Positions 24,469 to 33,599 of a stretch of DNA of 64,000 bases are shown one piece after another. How positions within the stretch are numbered: the first letter of the stretch is position 1; every line of letters starts with the position of its first letter. Under the pieces are notes generated by a model that saw nothing but the letters and a program-made list of their open reading frames with translations, was not told where the DNA came from and ran no database searches. This DNA is from Mangrovibacterium diazotrophicum (GTDB lineage: Bacteria; Bacteroidota; Bacteroidia; Bacteroidales; Prolixibacteraceae). A program made the translations under genes and the position numbers. The DNA is taken from NCBI RefSeq assembly GCF_003610535.1, contig NZ_RAPN01000001.1, positions 1,909,320-1,973,319 of the forward strand, in the 5' to 3' direction.

Positions 24469-25308
24469 TTACTGGTTAGTGATTTCCATTTCTGCACGGA
24501 CATATTCCCCTAAAATAGACAAACTGGAAACATTTTTCAAGATTCGGTGGATCGCTTTTTCATAATTTTCCTCGGCGTTGAACTCAACGTCCACATGAAT
24601 GGTGTATTCGTTTGGCTTACCCACAATCGGAATCGACTGAATTTTATTCAGGTTGATCTGATTTTCAGCAAAAATATTCAAAACGCGAGCCAGAGCTCCG
24701 TAATAGTGCCCAACCTCGAAAGCCAACGAGGCCTTGTTCGCACCACCATTTTGGTTGGCGTGTTTGCTCAGCACCCAAAAACGGGTATAATTTTTCTTGT
24801 TGGTTTCGATGCCGCTGTCCCAAACGTTCAGCCCGTAAATTTCGGCTGTACGCAGGTTGCCAATAGCTGCAGCATCCATCAGTTGGTCTCTCACCAGGAT
24901 CTTGCCGGACATGGCCGTATCCTGATTTTCAATAATGCGGGCATTCGGAAAGTATTTTTCAATGTATTCCACACACTGACGAATTGCCACCGGATGCGAA
25001 TAGATGGTTTTTACATCTTCACGCTTTACTCCCGGCAACGTCATCAAATTGAGTTGAATATGCACGTATGTCTCGCCAATAATTCTTAAATGATAATCGC
25101 GAATCAGGGAGTAGTTTTGCAGGATGCTTCCGGCAATTGAGTTTTCGATGGCCATCACCGCAATGTCCACCTGGTCGGTATCCACCAATTCGCACACACT
25201 TTGAAATGAACGGCATTCCACAATTTCAATTTCATCTGTTCCGAAATATTTTCGGGCAGCATCTTCGTGGAAAGAACCCGCCACTCCTTGTATTGCAACT
25301 TTCTTCAT
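24469..25308 (-). CDS. pheA: Prephenate dehydratase
   Basis: A 279-residue monofunctional enzyme converting prephenate to phenylpyruvate. The catalytic domain (residues 1-185) begins MKKVAIQGVAGSFHEDAA and includes VMAIENSIAGSI near 53-64, HPVAIRQC near 105 and the TRFWVLSK motif near 172. A C-terminal ACT domain (about 195-275) contains the GALARVLNIFAENQINLNKI region for phenylalanine feedback; the usual ESRP is QSIP here. There is no chorismate mutase domain. It heads the leftward row with flavodoxin and aminotransferase. Confidence 0.94.
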   Translation of the reverse strand: MKKVAIQGVAGSFHEDAARKYFGTDEIEIVECRSFQSVCELVDTDQVDIAVMAIENSIAGSILQNYSLIRDYHLRIIGETYVHIQLNLMTLPGVKREDVKTIYSHPVAIRQCVEYIEKYFPNARIIENQDTAMSGKILVRDQLMDAAAIGNLRTAEIYGLNVWDSGIETNKKNYTRFWVLSKHANQNGGANKASLAFEVGHYYGALARVLNIFAENQINLNKIQSIPIVGKPNEYTIHVDVEFNAEENYEKAIHRILKNVSSLSILGEYVRAEMEITNQ

Positions 25309-25360
25309 AATTACACAGTAGTTTTAAAATCCTCCTTGGATTTTTGATCGGCACAAGTTA

Positions 25361-25386
25361 CACAAAAAAGCCGCTCGAAAGGCGGC
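25361..25386 (-). terminator. Terminator of the porin-like gene
   Basis: GCCGC at 25370-25374 pairs with GCGGC at 25382-25386; on the minus strand the hairpin is followed by a run of T (A run at 25364-25369). It fits the end of the leftward gene at 25490-26758 and isolates pheA. Confidence 0.75.
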
Positions 25387-25489
25387 AGTAAAAAGAACAA
25401 CAGGGGAAAATTAACACAAAGTCATCTTCATGTTTAATTTTCCCCTGTCCCTATTTTGAGATTCCCCGTATTGGGAATTTTACAGTCGC

Positions 25490-26758
25490 CTAAAAAGCGT
25501 AGACCATCGACAAACTAACGCGCTTGTTGGTTGTCCAGTGTGTATCGGCATAGGTTCCGTCGCTGAAATCGAAACCACCAATTCCATAGTTAGCCGATGT
25601 TACCTCGCACTCGGCTACAAAACGCAATTTCGAGATGTTGTAAGCCAGGTGAACAGATCCTCTGGCTGCTTCCTGAATATTCGGCAATAAACCGGCGGTT
25701 AAAGCTGCTCCAGAGTTGTTGTATACTTCGTCGGTTGTACCCAGGTTCTTCAGGTAGGCGACGAACATTCCAACCTGCCATTTCTTACCGTAAACGATGT
25801 TCAGCAAGCTTGAACTGGTGTTGTAATTGGTATACGTTTCGGCACCGGTTTCAGCGTCTTTTGTTGCCACGGCATAACCACCCAAAATACACAGGTGAGT
25901 CATGTTCTGTCCGTAGAATGTTTTGGCAGTCAACTGAAACATTTCACTCTGATACTTCAGGTAACCCATTGCAGCTTTACTTGTCAGGTACTCATCGGCT
26001 TTGTAAGTTCCGGCTGTTCCTGTTGTGCTCATGCGAGGTTTTATTTGCTTGATCTCGCCACCTGCACCAATTGTCAGTCCGTTTGATTTATATTCCGCTG
26101 TCAGCGTCAGCTCCGGCCAAATACCGTTTCTTTTTGCCTGGTTTGCTGTTGAATAAGAACCCGAGTCGAACGACTTCGAAGTATACTGACTTTCGTAAAC
26201 GGCAGCTGCTGCAACCGACATTTTTCCGAAGTTATAATCGTATCGAACTTGCGGCGAACGATTGAAAGCCTGAAATGGTGCACCGGTGTTAAATGCTCCC
26301 ACTGCCGGGAAAACGCCTCCACCAAAGAAAGGGTGCCATCCCTGGCCAACCATTAACTTGTCCTTTTCCCAGTTGAAGACAACGTAGGCGTGACGAATAC
26401 GAAACAAAGTAGGTTCAGACTTGGTGATACCGCCAAAATCAAATTCGAAAACAGCGCTGGTTTTTGCCCCCAACAATTCAGGTCCCTGAATTTTCAAGCC
26501 CAAACGCGACGCCAAAGCCGTGAGGTTGGCACTGGTTTGCTCATTCAAATCTTCGCCATTCGCGTCCTGTCCGGTGTAAAGTGGAACCAGGTAAAAGTCT
26601 TCGTGAGCAACATCATTGCCTTTGTAAGTATCCAGGTAAAAATCGGTGCGGACAAAGCCGTAGAAATTTAGTTTGAAGTCGTCTTTGCTAATATCTTGCG
26701 CAAAAACAGAAATACATAGAAAGAACGCCACGAGCGCTCCCGTAATCTTTTTGTACAT
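25490..26758 (-). CDS. Outer-membrane porin-like beta-barrel
   Basis: A 422-residue protein started at ATG 26758, where the signal peptide MYKKITGALVAFFLCISVFAQ begins; the 25 residues upstream look non-coding. Features of barrels are clear: FYGFVRTDFYLDTY at the mature N-terminus, alternating strands such as VFEFDFGG and AYVVFNWEKDKLMVGQGWHP, and a final RVSLSMVYAF with terminal phenylalanine. It resembles phosphate-selective or DcaP-like trimeric porins, but I cannot name the substrate. It is divergent from the PepSY gene at 27012 and ends at a terminator. Confidence 0.82.
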   Translation of the reverse strand: MYKKITGALVAFFLCISVFAQDISKDDFKLNFYGFVRTDFYLDTYKGNDVAHEDFYLVPLYTGQDANGEDLNEQTSANLTALASRLGLKIQGPELLGAKTSAVFEFDFGGITKSEPTLFRIRHAYVVFNWEKDKLMVGQGWHPFFGGGVFPAVGAFNTGAPFQAFNRSPQVRYDYNFGKMSVAAAAVYESQYTSKSFDSGSYSTANQAKRNGIWPELTLTAEYKSNGLTIGAGGEIKQIKPRMSTTGTAGTYKADEYLTSKAAMGYLKYQSEMFQLTAKTFYGQNMTHLCILGGYAVATKDAETGAETYTNYNTSSSLLNIVYGKKWQVGMFVAYLKNLGTTDEVYNNSGAALTAGLLPNIQEAARGSVHLAYNISKLRFVAECEVTSANYGIGGFDFSDGTYADTHWTTNKRVSLSMVYAF

Positions 26759-27011
26759 GAGATAAATCCGGTTAATTGATGGTTTTTCTTTTCCGGGAAG
26801 AATGCTCGGAACTCGGCCAATTTCACAATTCACAAAACTTGTCCTGCTTTCATCCTCTCAAATCGGCCGCAAATGTATTCGCTTTCGATGCATAACCATC
26901 AAGTCGGCATGTACTTTAACCCTGATTTTACATTTTATTTAAACAAAATACCTCGTTTGTAACATCGGTTACAGTGTGCAAGCTTCGAGGAACACTATTT
27001 TAGCACGAACT

Positions 27012-28520
27012 ATGAAAAACAGATCGCTGAGGCTTTTTCGTAAACTACATAAATGGCCGGGGATCGTTATCGCGGTTCTGGCCATTCTTTTTGCCCTGTC
27101 CGGTGTCGTCATGAATCACCGGTCGTTGTTTTCATCGGTTGATGTGAACCGAAGCCTGTTGCCACCCGGCTACCAGTATGAAAACTGGAATCTGGCTGCG
27201 GTGAAAGGAAACCTGGTTACACAGGATAGCAGCGAGCTCATTTACGGGAGCATCGGCGTTTGGAAGCGAAATGGTGAAGATTTTTCGGACTTCAACCAGG
27301 GATTTCCCGATGGAGTTGATCACCGGAAGATTTCCAAGCTCGCCCAAATGCCCGATGGCGATTTGTTTGCAGCCACCCTGTTTGGACTTTACAAACGCCC
27401 GGCGAAAGGCGAAAACTGGGAGAAGGTTGCAATACCGATCCGGGAGGAACGCCTGACCGACCTGTTTCTGAAACAGGACAGTCTGATCGTTCTCAGCAGA
27501 AGCCTTCTTCTTAAATCAGCCAACGGAAAAGATTTTGAATGCATCCGGTTGCCTGAGCCGGAAGGCTACTTGCGAAAAGCGGGGCTCTTCCAAACCTTGT
27601 GGCAACTGCACAGTGGTGAGCTGTTCGGCTTGCCCGGTAAGCTTTTCGTGGATGTGCTCGGCCTGGTCACCATCTTTTTAGCGGTCACTGGCCTGCTGCA
27701 TTTTTTCTTTCCCAAGATTGCGCGACGACGCAAGGAAAAGCAAAAAGCAACGCAAAAGCTCACGGCCGCACGGCGCCTCAACCTGCGCTGGCACAATGTA
27801 GTTGGTTATGTAGCAATCGCCTTTTTGATCATCAATACAACTGCAGGAATTTTCCTGCGCCCGCCACTGTTGATCCCGATTGCGTACTGCAAAGTCGGCC
27901 TGATTCCCGGCACAACACTCGACAACCCGAATCCCTGGTTTGACAAGCTGCGCTGTGGCACTTGGGATGAGGAGCTCGGAAAATTCATCCTTTCAACTTC
28001 CGAAGGCTTTTACTTCTTTAATGAAAGTTTGAACGAAAAGCCTCAACCGGCAACGATCGAGCCGCCAGTAAGCGTGATGGGGTGCAATGTCCTGCAGCAA
28101 ACCGCTCCTGCTCAGTATTTGGTTGGTTCATTCAGCGGCCTGTTTATTTGGGATATTCGGAAGAATGTAGTTGTAGATGCGTTTACCGGGAAGACTCCTA
28201 TCAACACCGGCGGACGCCCGATTTCCGACCACCTGATTAGCGGTTATGCTGAAACGTCTGAAGGTGATCACATTCTTTTCGATTACAGTCAGGGAATGCA
28301 AAACCTGGGAGAAAACCGGAATTGGGAAATGCCCGCTAATATTCTGGCTTCTTCCCCGTTTTCATTGTGGAATACAGCCCTGGAAATTCACACTGGACGC
28401 ATCTTTGAACACCTAGTTGGGCCATTCTACATTCTGTACGTTCCACTTTCGGGTTTGTGCCTGTTAATGGTACTGATCAGCGGATTCCTGATTTGGTGGA
28501 AAGCCTACAAAGGCAAATGA
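27012..28520 (+). CDS. PepSY-associated transmembrane-helix protein
   Basis: A 502-residue inner-membrane protein started at ATG 27012 (MKNRSLRLFRKLHKWPGIVIA); a GTG at 26976 is an alternative start. It has a first helix at about residues 15-37, a periplasmic domain to about 205, a helix pair near 213-232 and 265-290, a second periplasmic domain and a final helix near 475-497. The RKLHKWPG and LRWHNVVGY elements are typical of PepSY_TM proteins, some of which reduce siderophore-bound iron or carry haem. The iron link is inferred; no TonB receptor is adjacent. Confidence 0.78.
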   Translation: MKNRSLRLFRKLHKWPGIVIAVLAILFALSGVVMNHRSLFSSVDVNRSLLPPGYQYENWNLAAVKGNLVTQDSSELIYGSIGVWKRNGEDFSDFNQGFPDGVDHRKISKLAQMPDGDLFAATLFGLYKRPAKGENWEKVAIPIREERLTDLFLKQDSLIVLSRSLLLKSANGKDFECIRLPEPEGYLRKAGLFQTLWQLHSGELFGLPGKLFVDVLGLVTIFLAVTGLLHFFFPKIARRRKEKQKATQKLTAARRLNLRWHNVVGYVAIAFLIINTTAGIFLRPPLLIPIAYCKVGLIPGTTLDNPNPWFDKLRCGTWDEELGKFILSTSEGFYFFNESLNEKPQPATIEPPVSVMGCNVLQQTAPAQYLVGSFSGLFIWDIRKNVVVDAFTGKTPINTGGRPISDHLISGYAETSEGDHILFDYSQGMQNLGENRNWEMPANILASSPFSLWNTALEIHTGRIFEHLVGPFYILYVPLSGLCLLMVLISGFLIWWKAYKGK

Positions 28521-28615
28521 AATATGGGAGAAATTCCAAAGGACAAATTCCAAAATCCCAGATTCAATAAATGATGAATGCTCAATATCCAATAATGAGC
28601 AACAAGCAACCAGTA
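28521..28615. repeat. Degenerate word-like intergenic repeat (AAATTCCAAA / TGATGAATGCTCAATATC)
   Basis: AAATTCCAAA occurs at 28531-28540 and 28545-28554, followed by loosely repeated words such as AATGATGAATGC, CAATATCCAATAATGAGC and AACAAGCAACCAG. The stretch fills the gap between two convergent genes and has no coding sense. Confidence 0.5.
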
Positions 28616-30952
28616 TCAGAACGGATAGCCGATTGCGAAGTTGAAGTTAAGTTGATCGCCTGAAAGTGGATAATTTCCGAAAATGAATCGTTTTCCGGCA
28701 GGCAACGAGGGGTCGCGCATTTTCACACCGAGATCGAAGCGGAAAACGAAGTAGTTGAAATCGAAACGCAGACCGGTTCCTGTACCAATCGCGATTTGTT
28801 TGTAAAACTGATTGAACTTGAACTGAGCACCTTCCCGGTTATCCTTCGAATTGATCGCCCAGATATTTCCTGCATCCAGGAAGAAAGCTCCTTCGATAAA
28901 ACCAATCAGGCGGAAACGGTATTCCAGGTTGCCCTCCAGCTTGATATCGGCAGATTGGTTCGGGTACTCATCCGAGGCTGCTTTGTATGTTCCCGGCCCC
29001 AACGTGCGTACCTGCCAGGCACGAATTCCGTTGGCACCACCGCCAAAGTACTTCTTCTCAAACGGCATCAAATCGAAGTTACCGTAAGGCAATGCAACCC
29101 CCAGAAATGCGCGACTAACGAACGAGTTTGCCTTGTCCGGTCGGTAACCAAACCGAAACTCCAGGTCAGTTTTCAAATACTGTGCATAGCGGTTTCCAAA
29201 CACCCGGTAATAACTCGTCGTTTCGCCGGTCGTTTCATCCACCTCCTCGTATTTCGAACGCCCCGTTAAATGAACCAAGCCCGAAAGAATGTTACCTGCC
29301 GACTCGGCCGTCCATCTAAAATAATGGTAAGTATAGTCTTTCTCCGTATTCTGGGTATTATCCACCAAGGCATAATTGATCGCCATAATCAAGTGCGAAG
29401 TGAAACTGCTCTTGATATACAAGTCCTCAATCGAATTAATAAAATCCTCGTTAAACTCGGTCATGTCTACCAGGTTCCAATCAAAAACATTGAGGTAATT
29501 GGTACGGAAAGCCTTGCTCTTCCAGACATAGCCCGCCCGCATAGTGGTAATGGTCCGGGTGTAATCGGGACGCCGCTGGTAGTTGTAACCGGCAGAGAAA
29601 ACCGTTTGCGGAACCTGGTAATTAAAAAAGCGTTTGGCATTAAACGGGCTCAAAAACTTCGGGAGCGTAATGGAAGCCTCCAAACCCAACTCGCGGGTAT
29701 TGAAGTTCAATGCACTATTCGAAATAAAAGCCTCTTGCCGTTCATAAGCCGATTTCAGGGTGATGTTGAGAAGCTCGGCTCCGCGGAACAAGTTTAAATG
29801 CTGGTAGCTAAGATTACCCGCAACCCCGAGGTTTCCCGAAGAGTTGGTTCCCTCAACCTCCACCGTAAAACCCTGCCGCGGCAACGAATTCAATTGAATG
29901 TTGGCATCCAACACCCCAACCGAATCATTGCCCAATTCCGGTACCGGATCAAAACTCATATTCACCAGCTTAAACTGCTGCAATTGGTTCAACGAACGAA
30001 AAGTCCGCTCCACATTCAGCAACGAATAGTAGGTACTGTCCTTCAATCGGTTTACATTCTCCAGCAACTCCGGTTTGTATTTCAGCTTTTTGTGGTAAAT
30101 AAAGGTGTACGGCGGTTCGAAAATGGTATCTGTCGGTGCATCCTCCGGATCACCGAAGGCCTTCAGCGGCGTAAATACCGTATTGTATTTATAGTTGCGC
30201 ACTACAAACTTCCGAAGGTGCTGCACGCTTTCTTTGGTATCTTCCAAATCCGCATCGCTGATTTGAATCGTCAAATCAACCTGTTTGTTGTTTAGCGCCG
30301 TGTCTGCCACGTACTGAATGTGGTCGGTACTGAAACCATAATAGCCTTTGTTTTTCAGTAATGTCGCCAGCCTGGCCCGTTCGCTGTTCAACTGGTCAAC
30401 ATCAAAAATGTCGCCTGACTTCACCACCTGTTCGGCCGTGTCTGCTAAAATGGTCGGTTCCAGTTTCCAGTCTTCAATTTCGTAATCGTAATTTCGAACG
30501 ATATAAGGATCTCCGGTCCGAATATCAAAAATGAGATGTGCTTTGCGTTTGCGCGAATGATAAATCACCGTATCGCTTACTGCAGCATCATAATATCCTT
30601 TGTTTTGCAGGTACACCTTCAGGTGTTGAAGCGAACGATCGGTTTGATAATCCTGGTAAATGACAGGGGCCTCCCCGATTCGTTTAAACCAGTCATTGTC
30701 TTTTTTCTTCGACGATAAGTTATACAAGCCCAGGTGAAATTTGAAAAACCCGAGGATTTTAAGGTTTTCGGTTTGCCGAACCTGCTTTTTCAGGTCTTCC
30801 TTGCTGACCGCTTTATTGTCAACATTAATGTCAACCTTGTTCAGCAAATAATTTCCTTCGGGCACAAACTTAGTGGAAGAACAGGCAGAAACCACAACCA
30901 CCAGTAGCACCACCAGTAGTCTTTTCCTATATTTCCACGCCATCAAAGTCAT
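28616..30952 (-). CDS. TamL-like BamA/TamA-superfamily outer-membrane lipoprotein
   Basis: A protein of about 778 residues from ATG 30952; ATG 30943 and 30988 are alternatives. It starts with a lipoprotein signal, LLVVLLVVVVSACSS, so the cysteine should be lipidated. POTRA-like domains follow (residues about 25-330, including repeated LKNKGYY-type motifs), then a C-terminal barrel of the surface-antigen family ending FNFAIGYPF. Lipidated TamA homologues (TamL) in Bacteroidota work with a TamB-like partner in outer-membrane assembly. It is divergent from a TrmH gene, a neighbourhood I recall from other Bacteroidota. Confidence 0.87.
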   Translation of the reverse strand: MTLMAWKYRKRLLVVLLVVVVSACSSTKFVPEGNYLLNKVDINVDNKAVSKEDLKKQVRQTENLKILGFFKFHLGLYNLSSKKKDNDWFKRIGEAPVIYQDYQTDRSLQHLKVYLQNKGYYDAAVSDTVIYHSRKRKAHLIFDIRTGDPYIVRNYDYEIEDWKLEPTILADTAEQVVKSGDIFDVDQLNSERARLATLLKNKGYYGFSTDHIQYVADTALNNKQVDLTIQISDADLEDTKESVQHLRKFVVRNYKYNTVFTPLKAFGDPEDAPTDTIFEPPYTFIYHKKLKYKPELLENVNRLKDSTYYSLLNVERTFRSLNQLQQFKLVNMSFDPVPELGNDSVGVLDANIQLNSLPRQGFTVEVEGTNSSGNLGVAGNLSYQHLNLFRGAELLNITLKSAYERQEAFISNSALNFNTRELGLEASITLPKFLSPFNAKRFFNYQVPQTVFSAGYNYQRRPDYTRTITTMRAGYVWKSKAFRTNYLNVFDWNLVDMTEFNEDFINSIEDLYIKSSFTSHLIMAINYALVDNTQNTEKDYTYHYFRWTAESAGNILSGLVHLTGRSKYEEVDETTGETTSYYRVFGNRYAQYLKTDLEFRFGYRPDKANSFVSRAFLGVALPYGNFDLMPFEKKYFGGGANGIRAWQVRTLGPGTYKAASDEYPNQSADIKLEGNLEYRFRLIGFIEGAFFLDAGNIWAINSKDNREGAQFKFNQFYKQIAIGTGTGLRFDFNYFVFRFDLGVKMRDPSLPAGKRFIFGNYPLSGDQLNFNFAIGYPF

Positions 30953-31156
30953 AATTTCGCTGTCTTTCTGTTTTCTGTAATTAATCAATCGAACCGTCTG
31001 ACTGCAAAGATTGAAAGAATTTTGAATTTAGAAGAGAAATCTCCAGAAATGCTGGAAATTTCCTTTGAGACCACCCACCAACAAAAATAAATACATCGTT
31101 TGGCTATCAAATCTTTTCAAGCTTTATATTTTTACCCTCTCAAGCAAATTCTGTTC

Positions 31157-31921
31157 ATGCTAAGTAAAAACAAGATCAAGTTTATCCAGTCGCTGGCGCG
31201 CAAGAAGAACCGCGAGGCCGAGAAGCTGTTCCTGGTTGAAGGTGATAAAATGGTCGTCGAAGCATTGGAGTCGTCGCTTTCGGTTCGGCTGCTGGCTGCC
31301 ACCGACGATTTTTTAGCCACCAATAGCCGGATCGCACGAAAAGCCGCCGAAGTTGTTGACGCCACCGCAGAGGAGATCCGCAAAGCGAGTTTGCTGCAAT
31401 CGCCGCAACATGCATTGGCCGTAGTGGAGATGCCGCAAACCGGATTCGAGCAATCGATGCTTACCAGTCAACTTAGCCTGGCACTCGATTTTATCCAGGA
31501 CCCTGGAAACCTGGGCACCATCATTCGCCTGGCCGACTGGTTTGGCATTGAACACCTGCTATGCTCCGAAAACACGGTCGACTGTTTCAACCCGAAAGTG
31601 ATCCAGGCCAGCATGGGCGCTATTTTCCGGGTCAAAGTGCATTACCTCAACCTTCCCGAAGTGCTGAAAAAAGCACAAACTGAAAAATTACCGGTTTACG
31701 GTGCTTTCCTTGAAGGGGAAAACATTTACGAGCACAACCTAGGCAAGGCGGGCATTTTAGTCATGGGTAACGAGGGAAATGGCATCAGCCCGGAAGTGGA
31801 GCAAACCGTTACCGACAAGATCCACATCCCGTCCTTCGCCACCAACGGAACCGGTAGCGAATCGCTCAACGTGTCGATGGCCACCGGAATTTGCTTATCG
31901 GAATTTCGGAGAAGGAATTAG
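31157..31921 (+). CDS. TrmH/SpoU-family RNA 2'-O-methyltransferase
   Basis: A 254-residue protein started at ATG 31157 (MLSKNKIKFIQSLARKKNRE); the 19 residues encoded upstream are not typical. The N-terminal substrate-binding region includes KLFLVEGDKMV, and the C-terminal SPOUT domain carries the three SpoU motifs: DFIQDPGNLGTIIRLADWFG, GILVMGNEGNGIS and IPSFATNGTGSESLNVSMA. This catalytic set forms the trefoil-knot SAM site. It is related to RlmB and other rRNA methylases; the target nucleotide cannot be read. It is divergent from the TamL-like gene. Confidence 0.93.
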   Translation: MLSKNKIKFIQSLARKKNREAEKLFLVEGDKMVVEALESSLSVRLLAATDDFLATNSRIARKAAEVVDATAEEIRKASLLQSPQHALAVVEMPQTGFEQSMLTSQLSLALDFIQDPGNLGTIIRLADWFGIEHLLCSENTVDCFNPKVIQASMGAIFRVKVHYLNLPEVLKKAQTEKLPVYGAFLEGENIYEHNLGKAGILVMGNEGNGISPEVEQTVTDKIHIPSFATNGTGSESLNVSMATGICLSEFRRRN

Positions 31922-31991
31922 TATACAGTCGCAGTTTTCAGTCATTCAACTTCGATATTGTCCACAGCTGAACACTGAGACTGATCACTGA
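31922..31991. repeat. Degenerate CAGT/CTGATC word repeat
   Basis: The gap contains loosely repeated words (ACAGTCGCAGTTTTCAGTC, then CTGAACACTGAGACTGATCA) ending in CTGATCACTGATCAC, which runs a few bases into the neighbouring stop region. It resembles the word-like repeats at 5420-5508, 28521-28615 and 37086-37223 in style but not in sequence. Confidence 0.5.
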
Positions 31992-33548
31992 TCACTTCTT
32001 AGCTCTCTCTACAAACGCTTCGGCGCAACGCTCACCATCAATGGCCGACGACGCGATCCCTCCGGCATAACCGGCACCTTCACCACAAGGATAGAGATTT
32101 TTGATGCGAATGTGTTCCAGCGTATCTTCATTTCGGGGAATACGCAAAGGCGACGACGTGCGCGACTCAACACCCACTACAACCCCCTGATCGGTATGAA
32201 AACCGTAGGCCTTTTTGTCCATTTGTACAATACCTTCGCGCAACCGCGAACTGATTCGTTTGGGCAGTTTGTCGTGCAAAGCCGATGACACCAATCCCGG
32301 CTTGTAAGATGATTCCGGCAAATCGGCCGATTTCCGTCCAGCCACAAAGTCGCTGATGCGTTGGGCAGGAGCAAACTGGGTATTGCCATTCAGCTGAAAG
32401 CACAATTTCTCAATCGACTTTTGAAACTCCAGACCGGCAAAAACACCCAAATGCTGAAATTCTCGCAAGTCTTCCGGACGTACCTCAACCACCAGGCCAG
32501 AATTAGCAAAGGGTGAGTTCCGTTTTGATGGAGACATCCCGTTGACCACCAACTCGCCGGGAGAGGTTGCTGCCGGCACAATAAATCCACCGGGGCACAT
32601 ACAGAAGGAGTACACGCCGCGATCATTCACCTGCTCGACAAACGAATAAGTTGCCGCCGGCAAGTACGGTCCGCGTTGCGGTTGATGATATTGAATGCTA
32701 TCGATCAATTCCTGCGGATGTTCGATCCGCACACCCATGGCAAATGGTTTTGCTTCCAGGTTGACGCCATTTCGGTAAAGCATTTCGTAGATATCGCGTG
32801 CCGAGTGGCCGGTAGCCAGAATAACTGCCGCACAATCGAAGCGGGTGCCATCATTCAGCACCACCCCAGTACATTGGTCACCTTTCAATATTAAATCGGT
32901 CACCCGTGTGTTAAAATGGATTTCGCCACCACTGGCCAGAATCTGTTCACGAATCCGGGCAATTACCCCGGGCAGTTTATTGGTTCCGATGTGGGGATGG
33001 GCGTCAATCAGAATCTGCGGATCGGCTCCAAACTGAACCAAAATCTCCAGAATCTTTTCAACACTTCCCCGCTTCTTGGAGCGTGTGTAGAGTTTGCCGT
33101 CCGAGAAAGTTCCGGCACCACCTTCGCCATAGCCGTAATTCGAATCCGGATCGACCAAATGCTCGCGATGGATTTTGGCTATGTCACGTTTGCGATCGCT
33201 CACGTTCTTGCCACGTTCGAACACGACCGGCTTGTAGCCCAATTCAATTAAACGCAAGGCCGCAAACAAACCTGCAGGGCCACTGCCTACAATTCCGACC
33301 GGCGTTTTTCCGGCCACATTGCCGTAATGGTAAGTTTGATATTGAGCCTCGGGTTCCTCACCTAGGTAGACCATTACCCCAAGGTTAATCTTGATTTGTC
33401 GCTGGCGCGCATCAATAGAACGACGGCGAACGACAATCGCGGTAATCTCTTCGGGATCAACTCCCAGTTTTGTGGCTATAATCGGGCGATAATACTGCTC
33501 CTCCGAAGCTTGTTTCGGCGTCAGCGATAAATTGAAATCTTTCTTCAT
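31992..33548 (-). CDS. FAD-dependent dehydrogenase (COG2509-like)
   Basis: A 518-residue oxidoreductase. An N-terminal ridge of about 85 residues (KKDFNLSLTPKQASEEQYY) precedes the dinucleotide-binding fold GIVGSGPAGLFAALRLIE (about residues 85-102). The family signature GYGEGGAGTFSDGKLYTRS lies near 140-158, and a second FAD motif, AVILATGHSARDIYEML, near 245. The C-terminus GEGAGYAGGIASSAIDG binds the flavin. The physiological substrate of this widespread family is not known. It lies between trmH and porT, which are usually close neighbours in Bacteroidota. Confidence 0.9.
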   Translation of the reverse strand: MKKDFNLSLTPKQASEEQYYRPIIATKLGVDPEEITAIVVRRRSIDARQRQIKINLGVMVYLGEEPEAQYQTYHYGNVAGKTPVGIVGSGPAGLFAALRLIELGYKPVVFERGKNVSDRKRDIAKIHREHLVDPDSNYGYGEGGAGTFSDGKLYTRSKKRGSVEKILEILVQFGADPQILIDAHPHIGTNKLPGVIARIREQILASGGEIHFNTRVTDLILKGDQCTGVVLNDGTRFDCAAVILATGHSARDIYEMLYRNGVNLEAKPFAMGVRIEHPQELIDSIQYHQPQRGPYLPAATYSFVEQVNDRGVYSFCMCPGGFIVPAATSPGELVVNGMSPSKRNSPFANSGLVVEVRPEDLREFQHLGVFAGLEFQKSIEKLCFQLNGNTQFAPAQRISDFVAGRKSADLPESSYKPGLVSSALHDKLPKRISSRLREGIVQMDKKAYGFHTDQGVVVGVESRTSSPLRIPRNEDTLEHIRIKNLYPCGEGAGYAGGIASSAIDGERCAEAFVERAKK

Positions 33549-33599
33549 GAATCGTCAAAACTCTAAGCCGCAAAAATAGGGATAAAAAGGCAGAGTCAG

